From Scylla paramamosain (Eukaryota > Arthropoda > Malacostraca > Decapoda > Portunidae): 64,000 bases of DNA. Of the stretch, positions 20,593 to 34,000 are shown piece after piece (positions within the stretch are counted from its first letter, which is position 1; each line of letters begins with the position of its first letter). Made by a program: the position numbers and the translations under genes. The stretch covers positions 4,396,192-4,460,191 of the forward strand of contig NC_087155.1 of the NCBI RefSeq assembly GCF_035594125.1, written 5' to 3'. The notes beneath the pieces were generated by a model. The model ran no database searches, was not told the DNA's origin, and was given only the letters and a program-made list of their open reading frames with translations.

Positions 20593-20850
20593 TCAGCCAC
20601 GAAGGCCAAACTCAAACAAACTAAATAAAATGCCATGATGCCAGGCTGTGTCATAAGCTTTCTCTAAATCAAAAAAGACTGTGACATGGTGTTGCTTATT
20701 AGCAAATGCCTCACAAATGGAAGATTCCAGACAATAAAGCATCAGTTGTAGATCGTATTTTCCGGAAACCATACTGAACAGGAGACAAGAAATTGCCTCT
20801 CTCCAAGTGCCACATAAGCCCAATATTCAACATCTTTTTCAACAACTTAC
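20593..20850 (-). pseudogene. I/R1-like LINE reverse transcriptase fragment
   Basis: The recognisable part is 'HVTVFFDLEKAYDTAWHHGI' followed by 'LFEFGLRG', which is RT block 2 with its catalytic aspartate in F-F-D-L-E-K-A-Y-D. The rest of RT, between 19950 and 20593, is present only as frame-shifted remnants. Confidence 0.75.
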
Positions 20851-20928
20851 AAATGCATGAAGTTAAAGAAATGGGGCGATAATTGGTTGTTAGCTGATGA
20901 TCTTTTCCAGGCTTTGGAATGGGAATAA

Positions 20929-21890
20929 TTACAACACCCCAAGAAGATGGAAAATAAAGTTATAGAGATCGAGTAAAAAGGTAAAAGCTTCATTGGACAT
21001 GTGGCACAAAAAATAATATGGGATGTCATCAGGACCCGGGGGTGAATCATGGCACTGGATGCAATCTACATTGCACCATGGAACAGGATGTTTAAGAAAC
21101 TGGCCAGAGGTCTTGAGGATGGACTGAACAGCACCAGAGTGCAAGACACCAGTGAAATATGTTACAGCCTCAACACAATTTCCCATCTCATCCACTGAGC
21201 AGGCATGGGAGCTGAGATCTTGGAACAGATGCCAATCCACTTTATCTAGCCGCCATTGGGGAGGATGTGACTGGTGCAGAATCGGTTGATTCCAATACAA
21301 TTGGGAAGTGATCGCTCCTATATAGGTCTGGTAAAACTTTCCAATCAAAATCAAGAAAAGTATATTAGAGGTGCAGAGAGAAAGATCTATTGTTGTAAAA
21401 GTACCGGTTTGCCTGTAGAAATCAGTCACGTCTCCAGAGTTTAAAATCTCCAATTCTGAATCCTCGATAAAAGAAGCAATTAAAAGATCACGAGGGTTGA
21501 CAGCGTCATCATCCCAAAAAGGATGGCGACCAATGAAGTCTCCCAATAAAATAAGAGAAGGAAGAGCATTTAAAAAATCATCAAGCTCATTTCTCTCGAT
21601 AGGAACACTAGGAGGCAGATGCAGACTCCACAATGAATAAAAACGATTTATAAAAATCTTAATAGCAACAACCTGCAGTGGTGAGTGAATCTGCAGATAG
21701 ATAAAAGGAATATCATTGCAAATAAAGATGGCAGTGCCACCATGGTGGACCTGATCAGAAAATGGAGTGGAGAAGAGAGCACGATATCTAGGAGGACCAA
21801 AGTGAGTTGATTCCCTGAGTACTGTCTCATGCAAACAGGAGAAAACCTAGAGATCAACACTTGGAGTTCCTCCCAGGAGACACAAACCAT
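20929..21890 (-). pseudogene. I/R1-like LINE endonuclease region
   Basis: The open frame 21834-20929 contains 'GGTAIFICNDIPF' (strand region), 'SLWSLHLPPSVPIERNELDD', 'PSLILLGDFIGRHPFWDDD' (the GDF-N-x-H-P-x-W block, with N changed to I) and 'TGTFTTIDLSLCTSN' (usually T-x-I-D-L-T/S). This is the apurinic-type endonuclease that nicks target DNA. The Asn-to-Ile change in GDFN would itself disable catalysis. Confidence 0.8.
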
Positions 21891-22221
21891 GACAATTCCA
21901 CTGCAGGATCTTGAATTTTACTAATTTGAGTCGGTTTTCAGGAAAGCCACAGAGAGAAGCTTTCCTTTGCCAACCTGACTAGTTAGCTTACTTGGTCGGT
22001 AAGGCTTATCTGAGCCTACGTTACTTGTAGGAGCAGAACCCAGAGATTATGTAACTGGTGTGGGGATAGCTACCCGCACATGAGTATTGCACACGTCTCC
22101 TAAGGATTCCTCAACAAAGACATATCAGTGTCGCTTTTGGAGAAGGACTTATTTGGATCCATATCAGAATTGGTTAAATCACTTTGATTGCTTATGTCTG
22201 GCTCAGAGACATCTGACACTC

Positions 22222-23100
22222 CTACAGGGATTTTCCTAGGGGGATGCCCATTGAGCCCAGGGACTCAGCAGACCCCCGGGAACATTTATGGTAGGACTCA
22301 GGAGGAAGCATGGGAAAATTGTTAGTATGTTGCTGTGGCAGCTTAAAAGTCTTAGAAATCATTTGTGGTTGAGAATCCATGGGGGCGTGGACTTCGACAT
22401 TATGTATTTTTGTACGAGGAGCCTGTGATGTAGCTGGTGAAGATCCAATGGAGGGCTTTCCTGAAGATGTAGTGAAGGGCTTGATTGAAGATGCAGATGT
22501 GACACTTTCCAAAACAGAAAACCTGTTGCAGATGGTAACTGAAGGAGCAACATTTTCACAGGAACAGGAAGAAACAATTAATGGTTGAGAAAGCCAGGAA
22601 GGTGTTGCAGCCTTATTACCTGTGGTAGAGGTAGAAGAACATTGAGAATTAGCCAGTTGAAGGATGTTGTGCTCTAGGTGGTATCTCTTACATTGTCAAG
22701 AACGTAGTGGATGAGCTTCCCTGCAGAAGAAGCAAAAAGAGTCTGATTCGCATTCAGGAGTAGAGTGGGAGTCAAGCCAGAGAAGGGATCACACTGGGGA
22801 AGACTTGTACAGTTGTTCCTCCTATAACCAAACTTGTAACATCTGTAAAATTGCAATGTATGATCAATGAAAGCCTTTACTGGAAAAGAGAGAGTACTGA
22901 TCTTAACACGATCAGGGAAAAAAGAACCATGGAATGTGAGCATTATCATATTACCATTGCCTTTAATCTTGGCCACTCATTGAACATTATCTGGGCATAA
23001 CTGAAGCATGTCATCTGAGAGTTTGTACAGAACCTGTTTGTAAATACAGTAATTTACAGTAATTGAATGTTCGGTGTAGCTTGATATATTCAAAGACTCC
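22222..23100 (-). pseudogene. I/R1-like LINE ORF1 (nucleic-acid-binding, decayed)
   Basis: The frame 22976-22674 reads 'VKISTLSFPVKAFI' then 'FYRCYKFGYRRNNC', a degraded CCHC-type knuckle, after an upstream block near 23000-23090 with 'KLSDDMLQLCPD' in pieces. A proline/serine-rich tail follows to 22222. ORF1 proteins of such LINEs bind the element's RNA. Stops interrupt it throughout. Confidence 0.6.
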
Positions 23101-23189
23101 ATCACAAGAGCATGGTGGATGGAGGAGCATCATCGCCTGTGTTGAATCCTAAGCTCAGATCAAGACACCTTTGCTATATTTGAAGGATA

Positions 23190-23624
23190 TATATTGAAGG
23201 ATAAGTGTCTAGAAACCTCCCTCTTGAAGGAATTCAAGTCATAGGAAGCAGGCAGGGAGTTTCAGAGACTACCAGAGAAAGGGATGAATGATTGGGAATA
23301 TTGGTTAACTCTTGCATTAGAGAGATGGACAGAATAGGGTCCTTCTGCAGTAAGGACATGGGAGGAGGGAAAGCATGCAGTTAGCAAGATCAGAAGACCA
23401 GTTAGTATGAAAATAGCGGTAGAAGACAGCTAGAGATGCAACATTGCGACGATGAGAGAGAGGCTGAAGACAGTCAGTTAGAGGAGAGGAGTTGATGAGA
23501 AGAAAAGCTTTTGATTCTACCCTGTCTAGAAGAGCGGTACGAATGGAACCCCCCCAGACATGTGAAACATACTCCATACATGGACGGATAAGGCCCTTGT
23601 AGAGTTAGCAGCTTGAGGGGGTAA
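23190..23624 (-). pseudogene. LINE-C 3' fragment (RT thumb to C-terminus), copy 1
   Basis: The minus strand encodes the same C-terminal region as 36343-36777 ('MEYVSHVWGGS', 'LINSSPLTDCLQPLSHRRN', 'FYRYFHTNWSSDLANCM'), ending near 23197 after a Phe/Asn-rich end. It is bounded by the I/R1-like LINE on one side and the satellite on the other. It is a short 5'-truncated LINE copy. Confidence 0.8.
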
Positions 23625-25325
<1,701 letters not shown>

Positions 25326-25328
25326 GAC

Positions 25329-25830
25329 GGCCTCCCTTGGTCCCAGGAGCCAACTTATTTTTCATAGTATCCATATGGGTAAATATAAAAACTCCTCTGG
25401 TCCTTGAGATGCTGTCGACCAGGCCCTCAAGACATCACCCTCTGGTCATGATGGTGTTGTGGAGGCTGGAGCTCGTACTCCCCTTGCTGTTGTTTCTCAA
25501 GGTGAAAGACGCCTTGGGTCAGTTGTTGAGTCCTTTCTTGACACTCTCATGATCATTAATGTCTATGCCTCCATGTCATTTCGTGATATTCACTCAGTTC
25601 TCAAGTCTTTTGGAACAGTTCTCTGTATCCTTCTCAAATATGATGGCGATTGTCTCTGTAATCGGTGTTACATGACATTTACATCAGATGATGATGCCAA
25701 AGCTGCTCTTGAGGCTATAAATTCTTTGCATCTTGGAGAGAACAACTTAATTGCTGAAGTCATTCAATCAAGCAATGTAGCTGACAGCAAGAATTATTAT
25801 TGTCCTGATGTCTTTGATGACACTGTGTAA
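25329..25830 (+). pseudogene. RRM-like fragment, probably a LINE ORF1 relic
   Basis: An open frame 25459-25830 reads 'MIINVYASMSFRDIHSVLKS', then 'RCYMTFTSDDDAKAALEAIN' and 'SLHLGENNLIAEVI'. The order (beta strand, helix, F-G-T-V loop, F-x-x-x-x-D-A-x-x-A-L block) fits an RNA-recognition motif. In this context it is most likely an ORF1 piece of a LINE, since it lies between satellite units and has no gene-like surroundings. A retrocopied host RRM protein is the alternative. The frame ends at TAA 25828-25830, followed at once by satellite. Confidence 0.45.
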
Positions 25831-25837
25831 ATGGTTT

Positions 25838-25985
25838 GCATGAAATTTGGCGTTTTGCCACCTAACAATCTTAGAAACACTCATAATACACGTTTTGGTA
25901 ATGTTATGTTTTGTTTTGTTTTGTTTTTTTCATATAGGGTGCTTTGCATGCATAATACACGTTTTTTATTGTTACGTTTCTTCTG
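25838..25985. repeat. ~96-bp satellite, last units
   Basis: Roughly one and a half units ('tttgcatgaaatttggcg', 'tacacgttttggtaatgtt', 'catatagggtgctttgcatg') close the array on the right. A GTTTT expansion is present near 25909-25929. Confidence 0.8.
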
Positions 25986-27149
25986 TCATGGTCATGACTG
26001 AACTATGTATATATGGAGATGTTGCATGCAGTGGATGCAAAGTTTGTCGAGTTCCTTTGTGGGGGAAAAATTTCTTTTTGTCTTCCTAGGCAGGGAAGCC
26101 ACGCGGTTTGAATCCACTAGGGATTTGGGAGGCAGGTGAGATTCGCCAGCCATCCACAGGCTGCTTGTAGGAACTGCCATCCTAATTATTTCTTTACATT
26201 CAAGTCTTACGTTTAGTGTTGTAAGTTTAGGATTAAGCCATGCTGTATTTTATTAAGAATGGTTATTGAAGATAGCACATATGAATCAACACCCTGTGGG
26301 CCTTGTAATACTCCGTTTTTAGAGGTGCATGGCACGCCTTCTGTGATTTACCTTCAAAATGTAACCTTATTTCATTATATTTTATATTTTTATTGTGTTT
26401 TTGAGTAGTTTTAAAATGCGTGAGGATGCTCGTTACATTTTTCAATTATAACTGTCATTAGTAGACCAAGCAGGTCTATATTAAATTAGTACCTACATTT
26501 TTGTGTGATGCTTGTTTACATTACTTTATAATTAGATTAAATTAAGGAGTGAGTTAAATTTTTTTGTAAAGAGTGTATTCCACCTCCATGTGGCAAACAT
26601 AAGGTACTGAGGTTGGTCAAGGTTAGCGTGGATCACAAGCGGGCTGGGGGTCTATATAAGAAGGCGTGGGGCAACCCTCGCTTTCTCCCCTACCTATGGA
26701 CTTTGTTCCTGTACTGGGATGTTTACGGACTTAGTCTTGGCTGAAATTGTCAGTTCAGTTCACTCAGTGGACTCTGTTTCTGGCAGCCACTTTGTGGACT
26801 CTGGCTCTGGTACACAGTAAGACGGTCCTCTGAACCTAGTCTCATCTGTTGTTACTTTCACCCACTCTGTGGAACTGAATGATTATCGACGTTTCCAGGA
26901 TTATTTTTTTCTGCCCAATTAGCTAGACTGAGTCAGTACGAAGCTGAACCTCATAAGGACTGTCATTTAGGACAGCTCCCTGAGGGGAACCCATAGAGGG
27001 TTGGTTATAGGAAGATCTGAGTCCGGGCCGTAGGGATGCTGGCAGTCAGGTTGAAGGCCTGCAAGGAGCAGCTGGCTGGTGCTCAGGTTTTTTCTCCAGC
27101 TAGCTATAGGTACTATGATTGAAACAGTATAGCAAGAATAAGAATAAAA
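25986..27149. promoter_or_regulatory. Unassigned stretch with TATA-like box; possible LINE 5' UTR or LTR
   Basis: No protein motif is visible. A TATATAAG box at 26653-26660 in a more G+C-rich setting ('gggctgggggtctatataag') is followed after about 25-30 bp by a pyrimidine-rich start-like 'ctttctcccctacc'. The region runs straight into the AT-rich LINE ORF1, so it could be that LINE's 5' UTR with its internal promoter, or an unrecognised solo LTR. I found no TG...CA boundaries with a target duplication. Confidence 0.3.
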
Positions 27150-27188
27150 TCTAGGCAAAATGGAAAAGACCAGAAGTTAAAACTCCTT

Positions 27189-28511
27189 GAAATTCTGAGT
27201 AGGAAGGACATAGAAGTATGCAGGATAATAACAACCAATGATGGCTTTGTTATACTTACTATGAATGAGCACTTTGCTGACTGCATTTTCAAGGTAGAGA
27301 CAAAACAAGAACTATCCTCTCATGATTTTACACTTGTCATGACACCAGAATTAAAAGCTAAAAAGAGTGTCATAATACCCAGAGTTGATGATATTGTCTA
27401 TGAAAAGAACATAGTTGATATTGGAGATGAGATTATTAAGCAAAACTGTTGGATTGGAGAGGAAGATATAGAAACCGTGTATAAGTTCTCAAATTCTCCT
27501 ACCATAAAAGCTCACTTTCACTCAAACTATTCTAGCAAAGAAATGTACTGATAAAATACTTAAGGCATTTATCATGAGTATACCATCACATGAAATAAAA
27601 TTAGAGACATATATACCACTTAAATGTTGTATGAGGTGTTACATTCTTGTAGACCATTTTATTAATGAATGCCCTAAAAAGAGAAAATACAAAGTATGCT
27701 CTGAGTGTAGCATGGAGGGCCACGTATGGCATCAATGCAGAGAAAATTATAAGAAATGCCTGAACTATAATGAGAACCATAGCACACTTGCAATGAAGTG
27801 TTTCAAAAGGAAGGAGATTTTAAAAGAAAAAAGAGCACATGAAAAAGAAAGGCAAGCGATGACATATGCCAATATCACACAGACAACCATACCACCTACA
27901 ATACCACATATAATATCCCACAAATTACAAAAGAACTGCTTAATATTAACATCTGTATGGCACATGCGCAGACTAAAAACCAAGAAAAAACTGGGTCTTA
28001 TGCTGCAAAACTTAACAAAGTACTAAAAGCCAAAAATTTACCAAACATCATAATACCTAATGAGACTGAAGAAAATACAAAGTAATAAGAGGATGGTGCC
28101 ATCAGATTAGGTCCAACCCATGAACAAACAACACCAGTGCAAAACCAAAGCCTAAGTCGACAGAGTAGCATGGGAGAGCTCAGTACCAGTAGCAAGACTG
28201 CATCTGCACAGACACTCGATTCTAGTGATCTAGGTTTACAATTTTTCACAAGAAAAGCAAGAGGTTGGCCCAGAAACTTTTCTACTGAAGAACTAATAAA
28301 AGGAATTAGAAATAATAAAGTAAAATGGCAACACACAAATAACAAATATAGTGAAGAACAAATTCTAAGAAAAGCTCATAAAGGTGAGATAAATTTAACA
28401 AGTTCCTGGTTCTCTGTGGAGTTTGACAAATTTCAAAAGATCAGATCCAGGCTTGTTCAGGAGCATCCTCCAATGGAAGTTAGAGACCCTCGCTTAAGAA
28501 AGACCTCTTAA
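27189..28511 (+). pseudogene. Jockey-like LINE ORF1 with zinc knuckles
   Basis: The frame 27261-27551 (from 'MNEHFADCIFKVETKQEL') gives an RRM/PRE-type region before the knuckles. After a frameshift at about 27552, the frame 27574-28026 gives 'CMRCYILVDHFINEC', 'CSECSMEGHVWHQC' and 'CLNYNENHSTLAMKC', three knuckle-like blocks of the C-x2-C-x4-H-x4-C type (the first and third altered), then a basic helix. The frame 28137-28511 is a Ser/Gln- and Lys-rich tail ending 'EVRDPRLRKTS'. Such ORF1 proteins coat LINE RNA. Confidence 0.75.
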
Positions 28512-28529
28512 AATTAATAGCAACTTTAA

Positions 28530-29400
28530 AATCATCCAACACAACATCCTGAACTGGAAAACAAATAAAGCATCATTGCTTCCATACTACCTTACTAATG
28601 ACCCTGATATAATTATATTAAATAGCCATGGATTAAAGAATAATGGAGAATTAAAAATCCCAGGCTACAGAACTTATAAAATAAATTATACTGAAAACAT
28701 ATCAGATGGCTTTGATATTGCAATAAAATATAACATTAAGCATAAACTATTTGACGATTTTGACACTGATTTTCTGGCAGTTGAGATAGAGACTAACTTA
28801 GGACTGATACTAATTGCCACAATTTATCTACCTCCCAGACATCCCTTTTTACCATATGCATAGATTATTAAGTAATAACATTCCTACTTATATTTTAGGC
28901 GACTTTAATGGAAGACACACATCATTTGATAAGAGACAACAACACTGTGGGAAAAAATCTCATAAATCTTATAAATCAGGGTAAATTAATGTACTTCGGT
29001 CCTCACTTTTCAACATACTTTAGTCACAATTCATCTACAAAATCCAGTTTTTTTTTTTTTCAAATAAACACCATTACTTAAATTCCATTTGTGAGCCAGG
29101 AGACGTAGCAACATCTGATCATTTACCAGTAATTTTTAAGCTTTCCACAATACCATTCCTAACAGAGAAACCAAAAGTATATCAAACACACAAGGCTGAT
29201 TGGGATCTATTTCAATTTAAATTAGATTCACAGATAAATGTAATGAAAACTATGATGGAAGTAATGCAGAACAACTTCAGAATGCAACAATGAACTGGAT
29301 TATAGCAGTAAAAAGTCTACTTATCAGTACACATCAACTGAAAACTACACCAGAGATAAGAGATTTGGAGTCACAGTTTATAAATTTAAAACGGTATGCT
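28530..29400 (+). pseudogene. Jockey-like LINE endonuclease (broken)
   Basis: From about 28530 it reads 'KIIQHNILNWKTNKAS', 'DPDIIILNSHGLKNNGELKI', 'DGFDIAIKYNIKHKLFDDFD', 'LAVEIETNLGLILIATIYLP', then after a stop at 28861 'IPTYILGDFNGRH'. These are the standard EN blocks (Q-N/H, S-H-G, A-I-K, Y-L-P-P, GDFNGRH). A poly(T) tract near 29050 and frameshifts destroy the rest, although the SDH-type block survives as 'atctgatcatttacc' near 29115. The sequence runs to the BEL-3 LTR. Confidence 0.8.
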
Positions 29401-29422
29401 ACATTCAGTGGTTGAGCTCTAC

Positions 29423-29950
29423 TGTTACTGTATGTAAAGCGTATGTACCTCATGTCATTATTCCTCAGCATTTATAAGTGAAATGTTCAATACTTTTCTA
29501 TTTGCATGAAAACGTGTAATATGTGTAAGCATCAGTATTCAATGCTATATTAAGCACCGAAGCCGATGCTCACTTGTTAGTAGTGTGGGGTTAACCTGCT
29601 AGTCGCCTGCGGGCATCACTCACGGCCAAGTCGTGCTCAGACAAAGACGGGCAGGATGGTGACCGAGGTAAATACTTTAATTTTGTAGTAAAATCTGATT
29701 GTCATAGTGCTAAGTCAATTGCATGTATTGTTAATGAATATTGTAATATGTTGAAAGTGTTTAATATCAGTGTATAATGTTATTTTGTAAGAAATTGAGA
29801 CCGAGAACTTGTTCGCACTTCTTACGGTCATGCCTACCTCATCAATAAACGTGTCAGGGAGAACTGCCTTTCCTCGACCCTACGATGATGGGTGTGATCA
29901 GTAAAACAGATCACCTGAGAGCCAATTGATGCCCAGCCGGTGCGGCTACA
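29423..29950 (+). repeat. BEL-3 5' LTR
   Basis: From TGTTACTG to GCGGCTACA, 528 bp. It has the same TATA-like 'catttataag', 'gaccgaggtaaata' and 'caataaac' landmarks as the other copies. Compared with the 3' LTR it differs for example at 'ctcagc/ctcggc', 'atactttt/atagtttt' and 'tcgtgc/tcgcgc'. Confidence 0.93.
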
Positions 29951-30249
29951 GTAAGAACTCGACCTACAAGCAAGAAATTGGCTCCATGTGAAACCGTAGC
30001 AAGAGTGAGTCACAGGACGAGGGGACGCTGACGTAAGCCTATAGGTTGACCTCTGAGGCCCCGGGGTCAGCTCTACCCTTGACGACAACCACTCCCTTCT
30101 ACCCACTGTGCCTCGCCACCATTTTGTAGAACCCATGGTCACAGGCAAGAAAGTATAATAGTATGTATGTGCACTGAATTGAGTAGCCTAAGTGAAAATT
30201 ACCCACAATTAGCTAGTATTAAGAGTGGTAATTTTAATTGCTCTTTCAG
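29951..30249 (+). promoter_or_regulatory. BEL-3 leader / candidate 5' intron
   Basis: The 299-bp leader starts GTAAGA right at the LTR edge and ends 'gctctttcag', 33 bases before the gag ATG at 30283. BEL-2 has exactly the same length and ends. If spliced, the gag messenger would lose the leader, where a primer site would lie. This is inferred from splice consensus only. Confidence 0.4.
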
Positions 30250-30282
30250 TGTCTCAGTATTGACACAATTAAGTTGTTAGAT

Positions 30283-31053
30283 ATGTCTGATACTGGGGAA
30301 ATTAATGCCGTAGATGGCCTTAGGGAAGGTGAGGGTGAGCAAGTGGACAGGGATCAAACTTGTAATGAAGAAGTTAGTGTCAGGGAGCGAGTGCCGACCG
30401 ACAAAGGAAGAGAATATCAAGTCAGTGTAACCAAAGAAAGAGCAGAGTCCTGTAAGCGTAAATGGAGCAGTGTTACCAGCAAAATTAAGAAAGGATTAAA
30501 AATTGTAATTAGCCCCTTTGAATTAGAGCCCATGTCAAGTGAAGTAATAGAGGCATTTCAGCAGTATTATGTGGCATACACAAAGCTGGTAGAACTAGAG
30601 CCAGAAAGGTCAGAGGAGCTAAATGAAGAGCTGGAACACAATCAACAAGTTCACCATGAAATATTAGAAAGTATAGAATGTAAAAGAAAGGAGTTAAAGA
30701 ATGACAGAGGATCAATTTGTTCTAGCAAACGGTCTAGACATTCTAGAGTCTCATCTACTTCATCACGTTCATCAGCAGCACAAAGAAAGCAAGAAGCAGC
30801 AGCAAAGGTAGCCAGACTTAGAAAGGAAATGGAATATCATGATAGTTTAGCAGAGGCAGAAGTTATGTTAGCTAAGACAAAAGCAGAGGCAGAAGCAATG
30901 TTCTCAAAGAAAAAGAAAGAGAGAGATTTAGCAGTTGCTAGTGCAGGACTTAATGCTCTTAGCTTAGTTGAAGAAGAAGTAAAAATGCTTCCAGGTAATG
31001 ATGAAAGTGTAGAGAAGCAAAGTTATCTTCAACAATACATAGTCACAAAATGA
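30283..31053 (+). pseudogene. gag: BEL-3 gag N-terminal region
   Basis: The start at 30283 (MSDTGEINAVDGLREGEG) follows a short leader. The product is about 256 codons, strongly charged, with acidic 'LVELEPERSEELNEELE', a Ser/Arg patch ('SSTSSRSSAAQRKQEAAAK'), one 'AEVMLAKTKAEAEAM' unit and a poly-lysine turn, and is probably largely coiled coil. A 2-bp loss near 31041 relative to BEL-2 shifts the frame, so it ends at 31053, just before the pol frame (31055). It carries no capsid, nucleocapsid or protease part, so it cannot be a complete Gag. Confidence 0.75.
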
Positions 31054-31054
31054 A

Positions 31055-34000
31055 ATGAAAGCACAAGCAATTGCAAATCAACAAAGTGACAATGCCATGC
31101 CTCACAAATATGTTACATTCCATGACCCACAGAAACCTTCTTCTTGCAATAGAGATAATGAATTGATGACAAATGAAGTAGATGGACAAATATTTAGTGA
31201 ACCTCAGGTGAAATCTCACCCCATTCAAGGTAAAATCTCACCCCATTCATTCAAGGAGGATACAGTGGTAGTCTACAGAACAGTGACACAAGAAATAGAA
31301 ATCAATGAAGAAAAGAGGGTTAATTTCTTAGTGGTTCCTACTAAAACCAAAGAGATGATTAATCCTTCTCAAGTGAGAGATATGTTTGAACTTGACTTCA
31401 GTGATAGAAAGTCAGCTGACACTCCATTATCATATGAAGATAAAAGGTTTATGAGTAAGATGAAAGAAGGAGTACATCAGCTGAAGGATGGCCATTATGA
31501 GTTGACCCTTCCTCTTAAAGATGATAACGTCAAGCTTCCAAACAACAAACTATTAGCAGAGCAGAGACTCAAGAAGTTAAGAACTAAACTTGAGAAGGAT
31601 AATCAACACAGAGGTGATTACAAAGTGTTCATGGATGATATGATTACAAAAGGTTATGCAGAGGTTGTACCGACAAAGGATTTAGTTAGGAATGATGGTA
31701 AGGTCTGGTACATTCCACATCATGGAGTCTATCATCCAAGAAAGCCGAAGAAGTTGAGAGTTGTCTTTGACTGTAGTGCAAACTACAGGAACCAATCATT
31801 AAACAGTCACCTGTTACAAGGCCCAGACCTTACCAACAAACTTATTGGAGTGTTGTGTAGGTTTAGGCAAGAAAGCATTGCACTTGTATGTGATATAGAA
31901 GTAATGTACCATCAAGTGAAGGTTAACCCAGAACACAGAGACATGTTAAGATTCCTTTGGTGGGAAAATGGTGACCTTAATAATGAGATAGCTGAATACA
32001 GGATGACAGCTCACCTGTTTGGAGCTACTTCATCTCCAAGTGTAGCCAACTTTGCTCTTAAGAAAGCTGCAGATGACTACGGGTGTGGATCTGATGCAGC
32101 CAAGTTTGTAAGAAACAACTTTTATGTTGATGATGGTTTGAAGTCAGTAGCTACAATGGATGAAGCTGTCACTCTTATTCAGCAAAGCAAAGAATTATGT
32201 TACAAGGGAGGTTTTAACCTTCATAAGTTCTTGTCAAACAACAAAGCTGTATTAGCTGCAATTTCTCCTCATGAGAGAGCAGATGGAATTAAAAGTTTGG
32301 ATTTTAGTAAGAATGAAGACACACTGCCTATAGAAAGAACTTTGGGAGTTGAGTGGTGCATAGAATCTGACACATTTCAATTTAGAATAAAGCTGAAAGA
32401 CAAGCCACTCACCAGGAGAGGCATTCTGTCAACAGTGAGCTCTATATATGATCCATTAGGTCTAGTGTCACCTCTCATACAGACTGGAAAGCAAATTTTA
32501 CAAGAATTATGTAAGAATGCAGTTGACTGGGATGATGAGGTGCCAGATTATGTCAAACCTAAATGGTTAAAATGGAAAGAAGAGCTGCACAAACTAGATC
32601 AGTTAAAGGTACCTAGATGCTACAAACCTGATGACTTTGGGGAAGTAGAAAAGGTTGAACTCCATCACTTTTCAGATGCCTGTCAAGAGGGATATGGCCA
32701 GTGCTCATATATTAGATTAATTAGCAAGACTGGCCAAATTCATTGTGCATTAGTAATGGCAAAGTCACGTGTCACACCTCTAAAAACCATAACAATTCCC
32801 AGACTAGAACTAGCAGCAGCAGTGGTGTCAGTTAGAATCCATAAACTCTTGAAGGGAGAACTTGAGTATAATAAAGTGGAAGAAGTATTTTGGACAGACA
32901 GCAAAGTAGTCCTTGGTTACATTGCAAATGAACCAAAGAGATTCCATGTATATGTTGCAAATAGAGTAGAAACAATAAGAGATCACACTTCACCAGATCA
33001 GTGGAAATTTGTAGAGACACAGTATAACCCAGCAGATCATGCATCTAGAGGCATGACAGCAGATGAATTGTGTAATAGCAAGATCTGATGGAATGGCCCA
33101 GAATTCCTTTGGCAACATAGCAAAATGGATAGCCATTCCCAGTACAAGGTCATAAATGAGAATGATCCAGAAGTGAAGAAAGTTGTATGCCATGCTGTAG
33201 GTACACAACAGCCCACAGATATACTAGAAAGACTTGAGTATTTTCCTGATTGGTTTAAAGCAAAGAGGGCAGTTGCTGTATGCCTCAAGCTTCTGAACAG
33301 CTTCAGAGGAAAAGGTGATGGCACTACTAAAGTAAAGGGAAACACATATAAGCCAGTAAATGTAGCAGAAGTGTCAGAAGCTGAAAATGTAATTATAAAA
33401 CAACTGCAAGCAAAGGCATTCCAGAAGGAGATAGATGTACTGGAATCATCTGCTAACCATAATTCTTTAATTAAAGGAGAAAATGGCAAGGGAACAAAAG
33501 TGATAGACAAGACCAGTTCCCTCTATAAGTTAGATCCCTTCATTGACAAAAATGGTATCATGAGAGTAGGAGGAAGATTGAGGCTTTCTAATCTGACAGA
33601 TGAATCCAAACATCCAGTCATCCTCCCCAAAACATCTCACATAACCCAGCTGATAATATGCCACCATCACAAAAGGACAAATCATCAAGGCAGGGGCATA
33701 ACTTTAAATGAAATCAGGTCATGTGGATACTGGATAGTAGGAGGATCATCCCTAGTATCAAGGCACATTTCAAAGTGCATTATCTGTCGTAAAGTTAGAA
33801 GTACAACACAGGGACAGAAGATGGCAGACCTGCCTATTGACAGACTAGAACCATCACCTCCTTTTACATACTCAGCAGTAGATTTCTTTGGCCCTTACTA
33901 TATCAAAGAGGGGCGTAAAGAGCTTAAAAGATATGGAGTGCTCTTTACTTGCATGGCATGTAGAGCTGTGCACATAGAGACAGCCAACAGCATGGATACA

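Larger units (their letters stand above)
18361..23170 (-). mobile_element. I/R1-like LINE with ORF1, EN, RT and RNase H (degenerate)
   Basis: Read on the minus strand from about 23170 to 18361: ORF1 with a zinc-knuckle-like block, an APE-type endonuclease, RT, RNase H, a C-terminal HxxxxC region, a 3' UTR with a 51-bp tandem repeat, and a tail made of TCAA units (18363-18380). Possession of an RNase H domain after RT is the mark of I/R1/LOA-type LINEs. The length (about 4.8 kb) is near full, but every domain is broken by frameshifts and stops. It separates satellite segments 2 and 3. Confidence 0.8.
27150..29422 (+). mobile_element. AT-rich jockey-like LINE, 5' half (ORF1 and endonuclease)
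   Basis: Strongly AT-rich sequence encodes an ORF1 with three CCHC-like knuckles and then an APE-type endonuclease, the jockey-like order. The coding sequence stops at BEL-3 (29423). Matching AT-rich RT and C-terminal pieces reappear at 36966-37213 and 38883-39124. The three pieces are therefore best read as one LINE split by later insertions, with some sequence lost. Confidence 0.75.

Noticed and set aside
26653..26660. TATATAAG box as promoter of a host gene
   Set aside because: No host coding sequence follows; the next coding sequence is LINE ORF1. Kept only as a possible element promoter.
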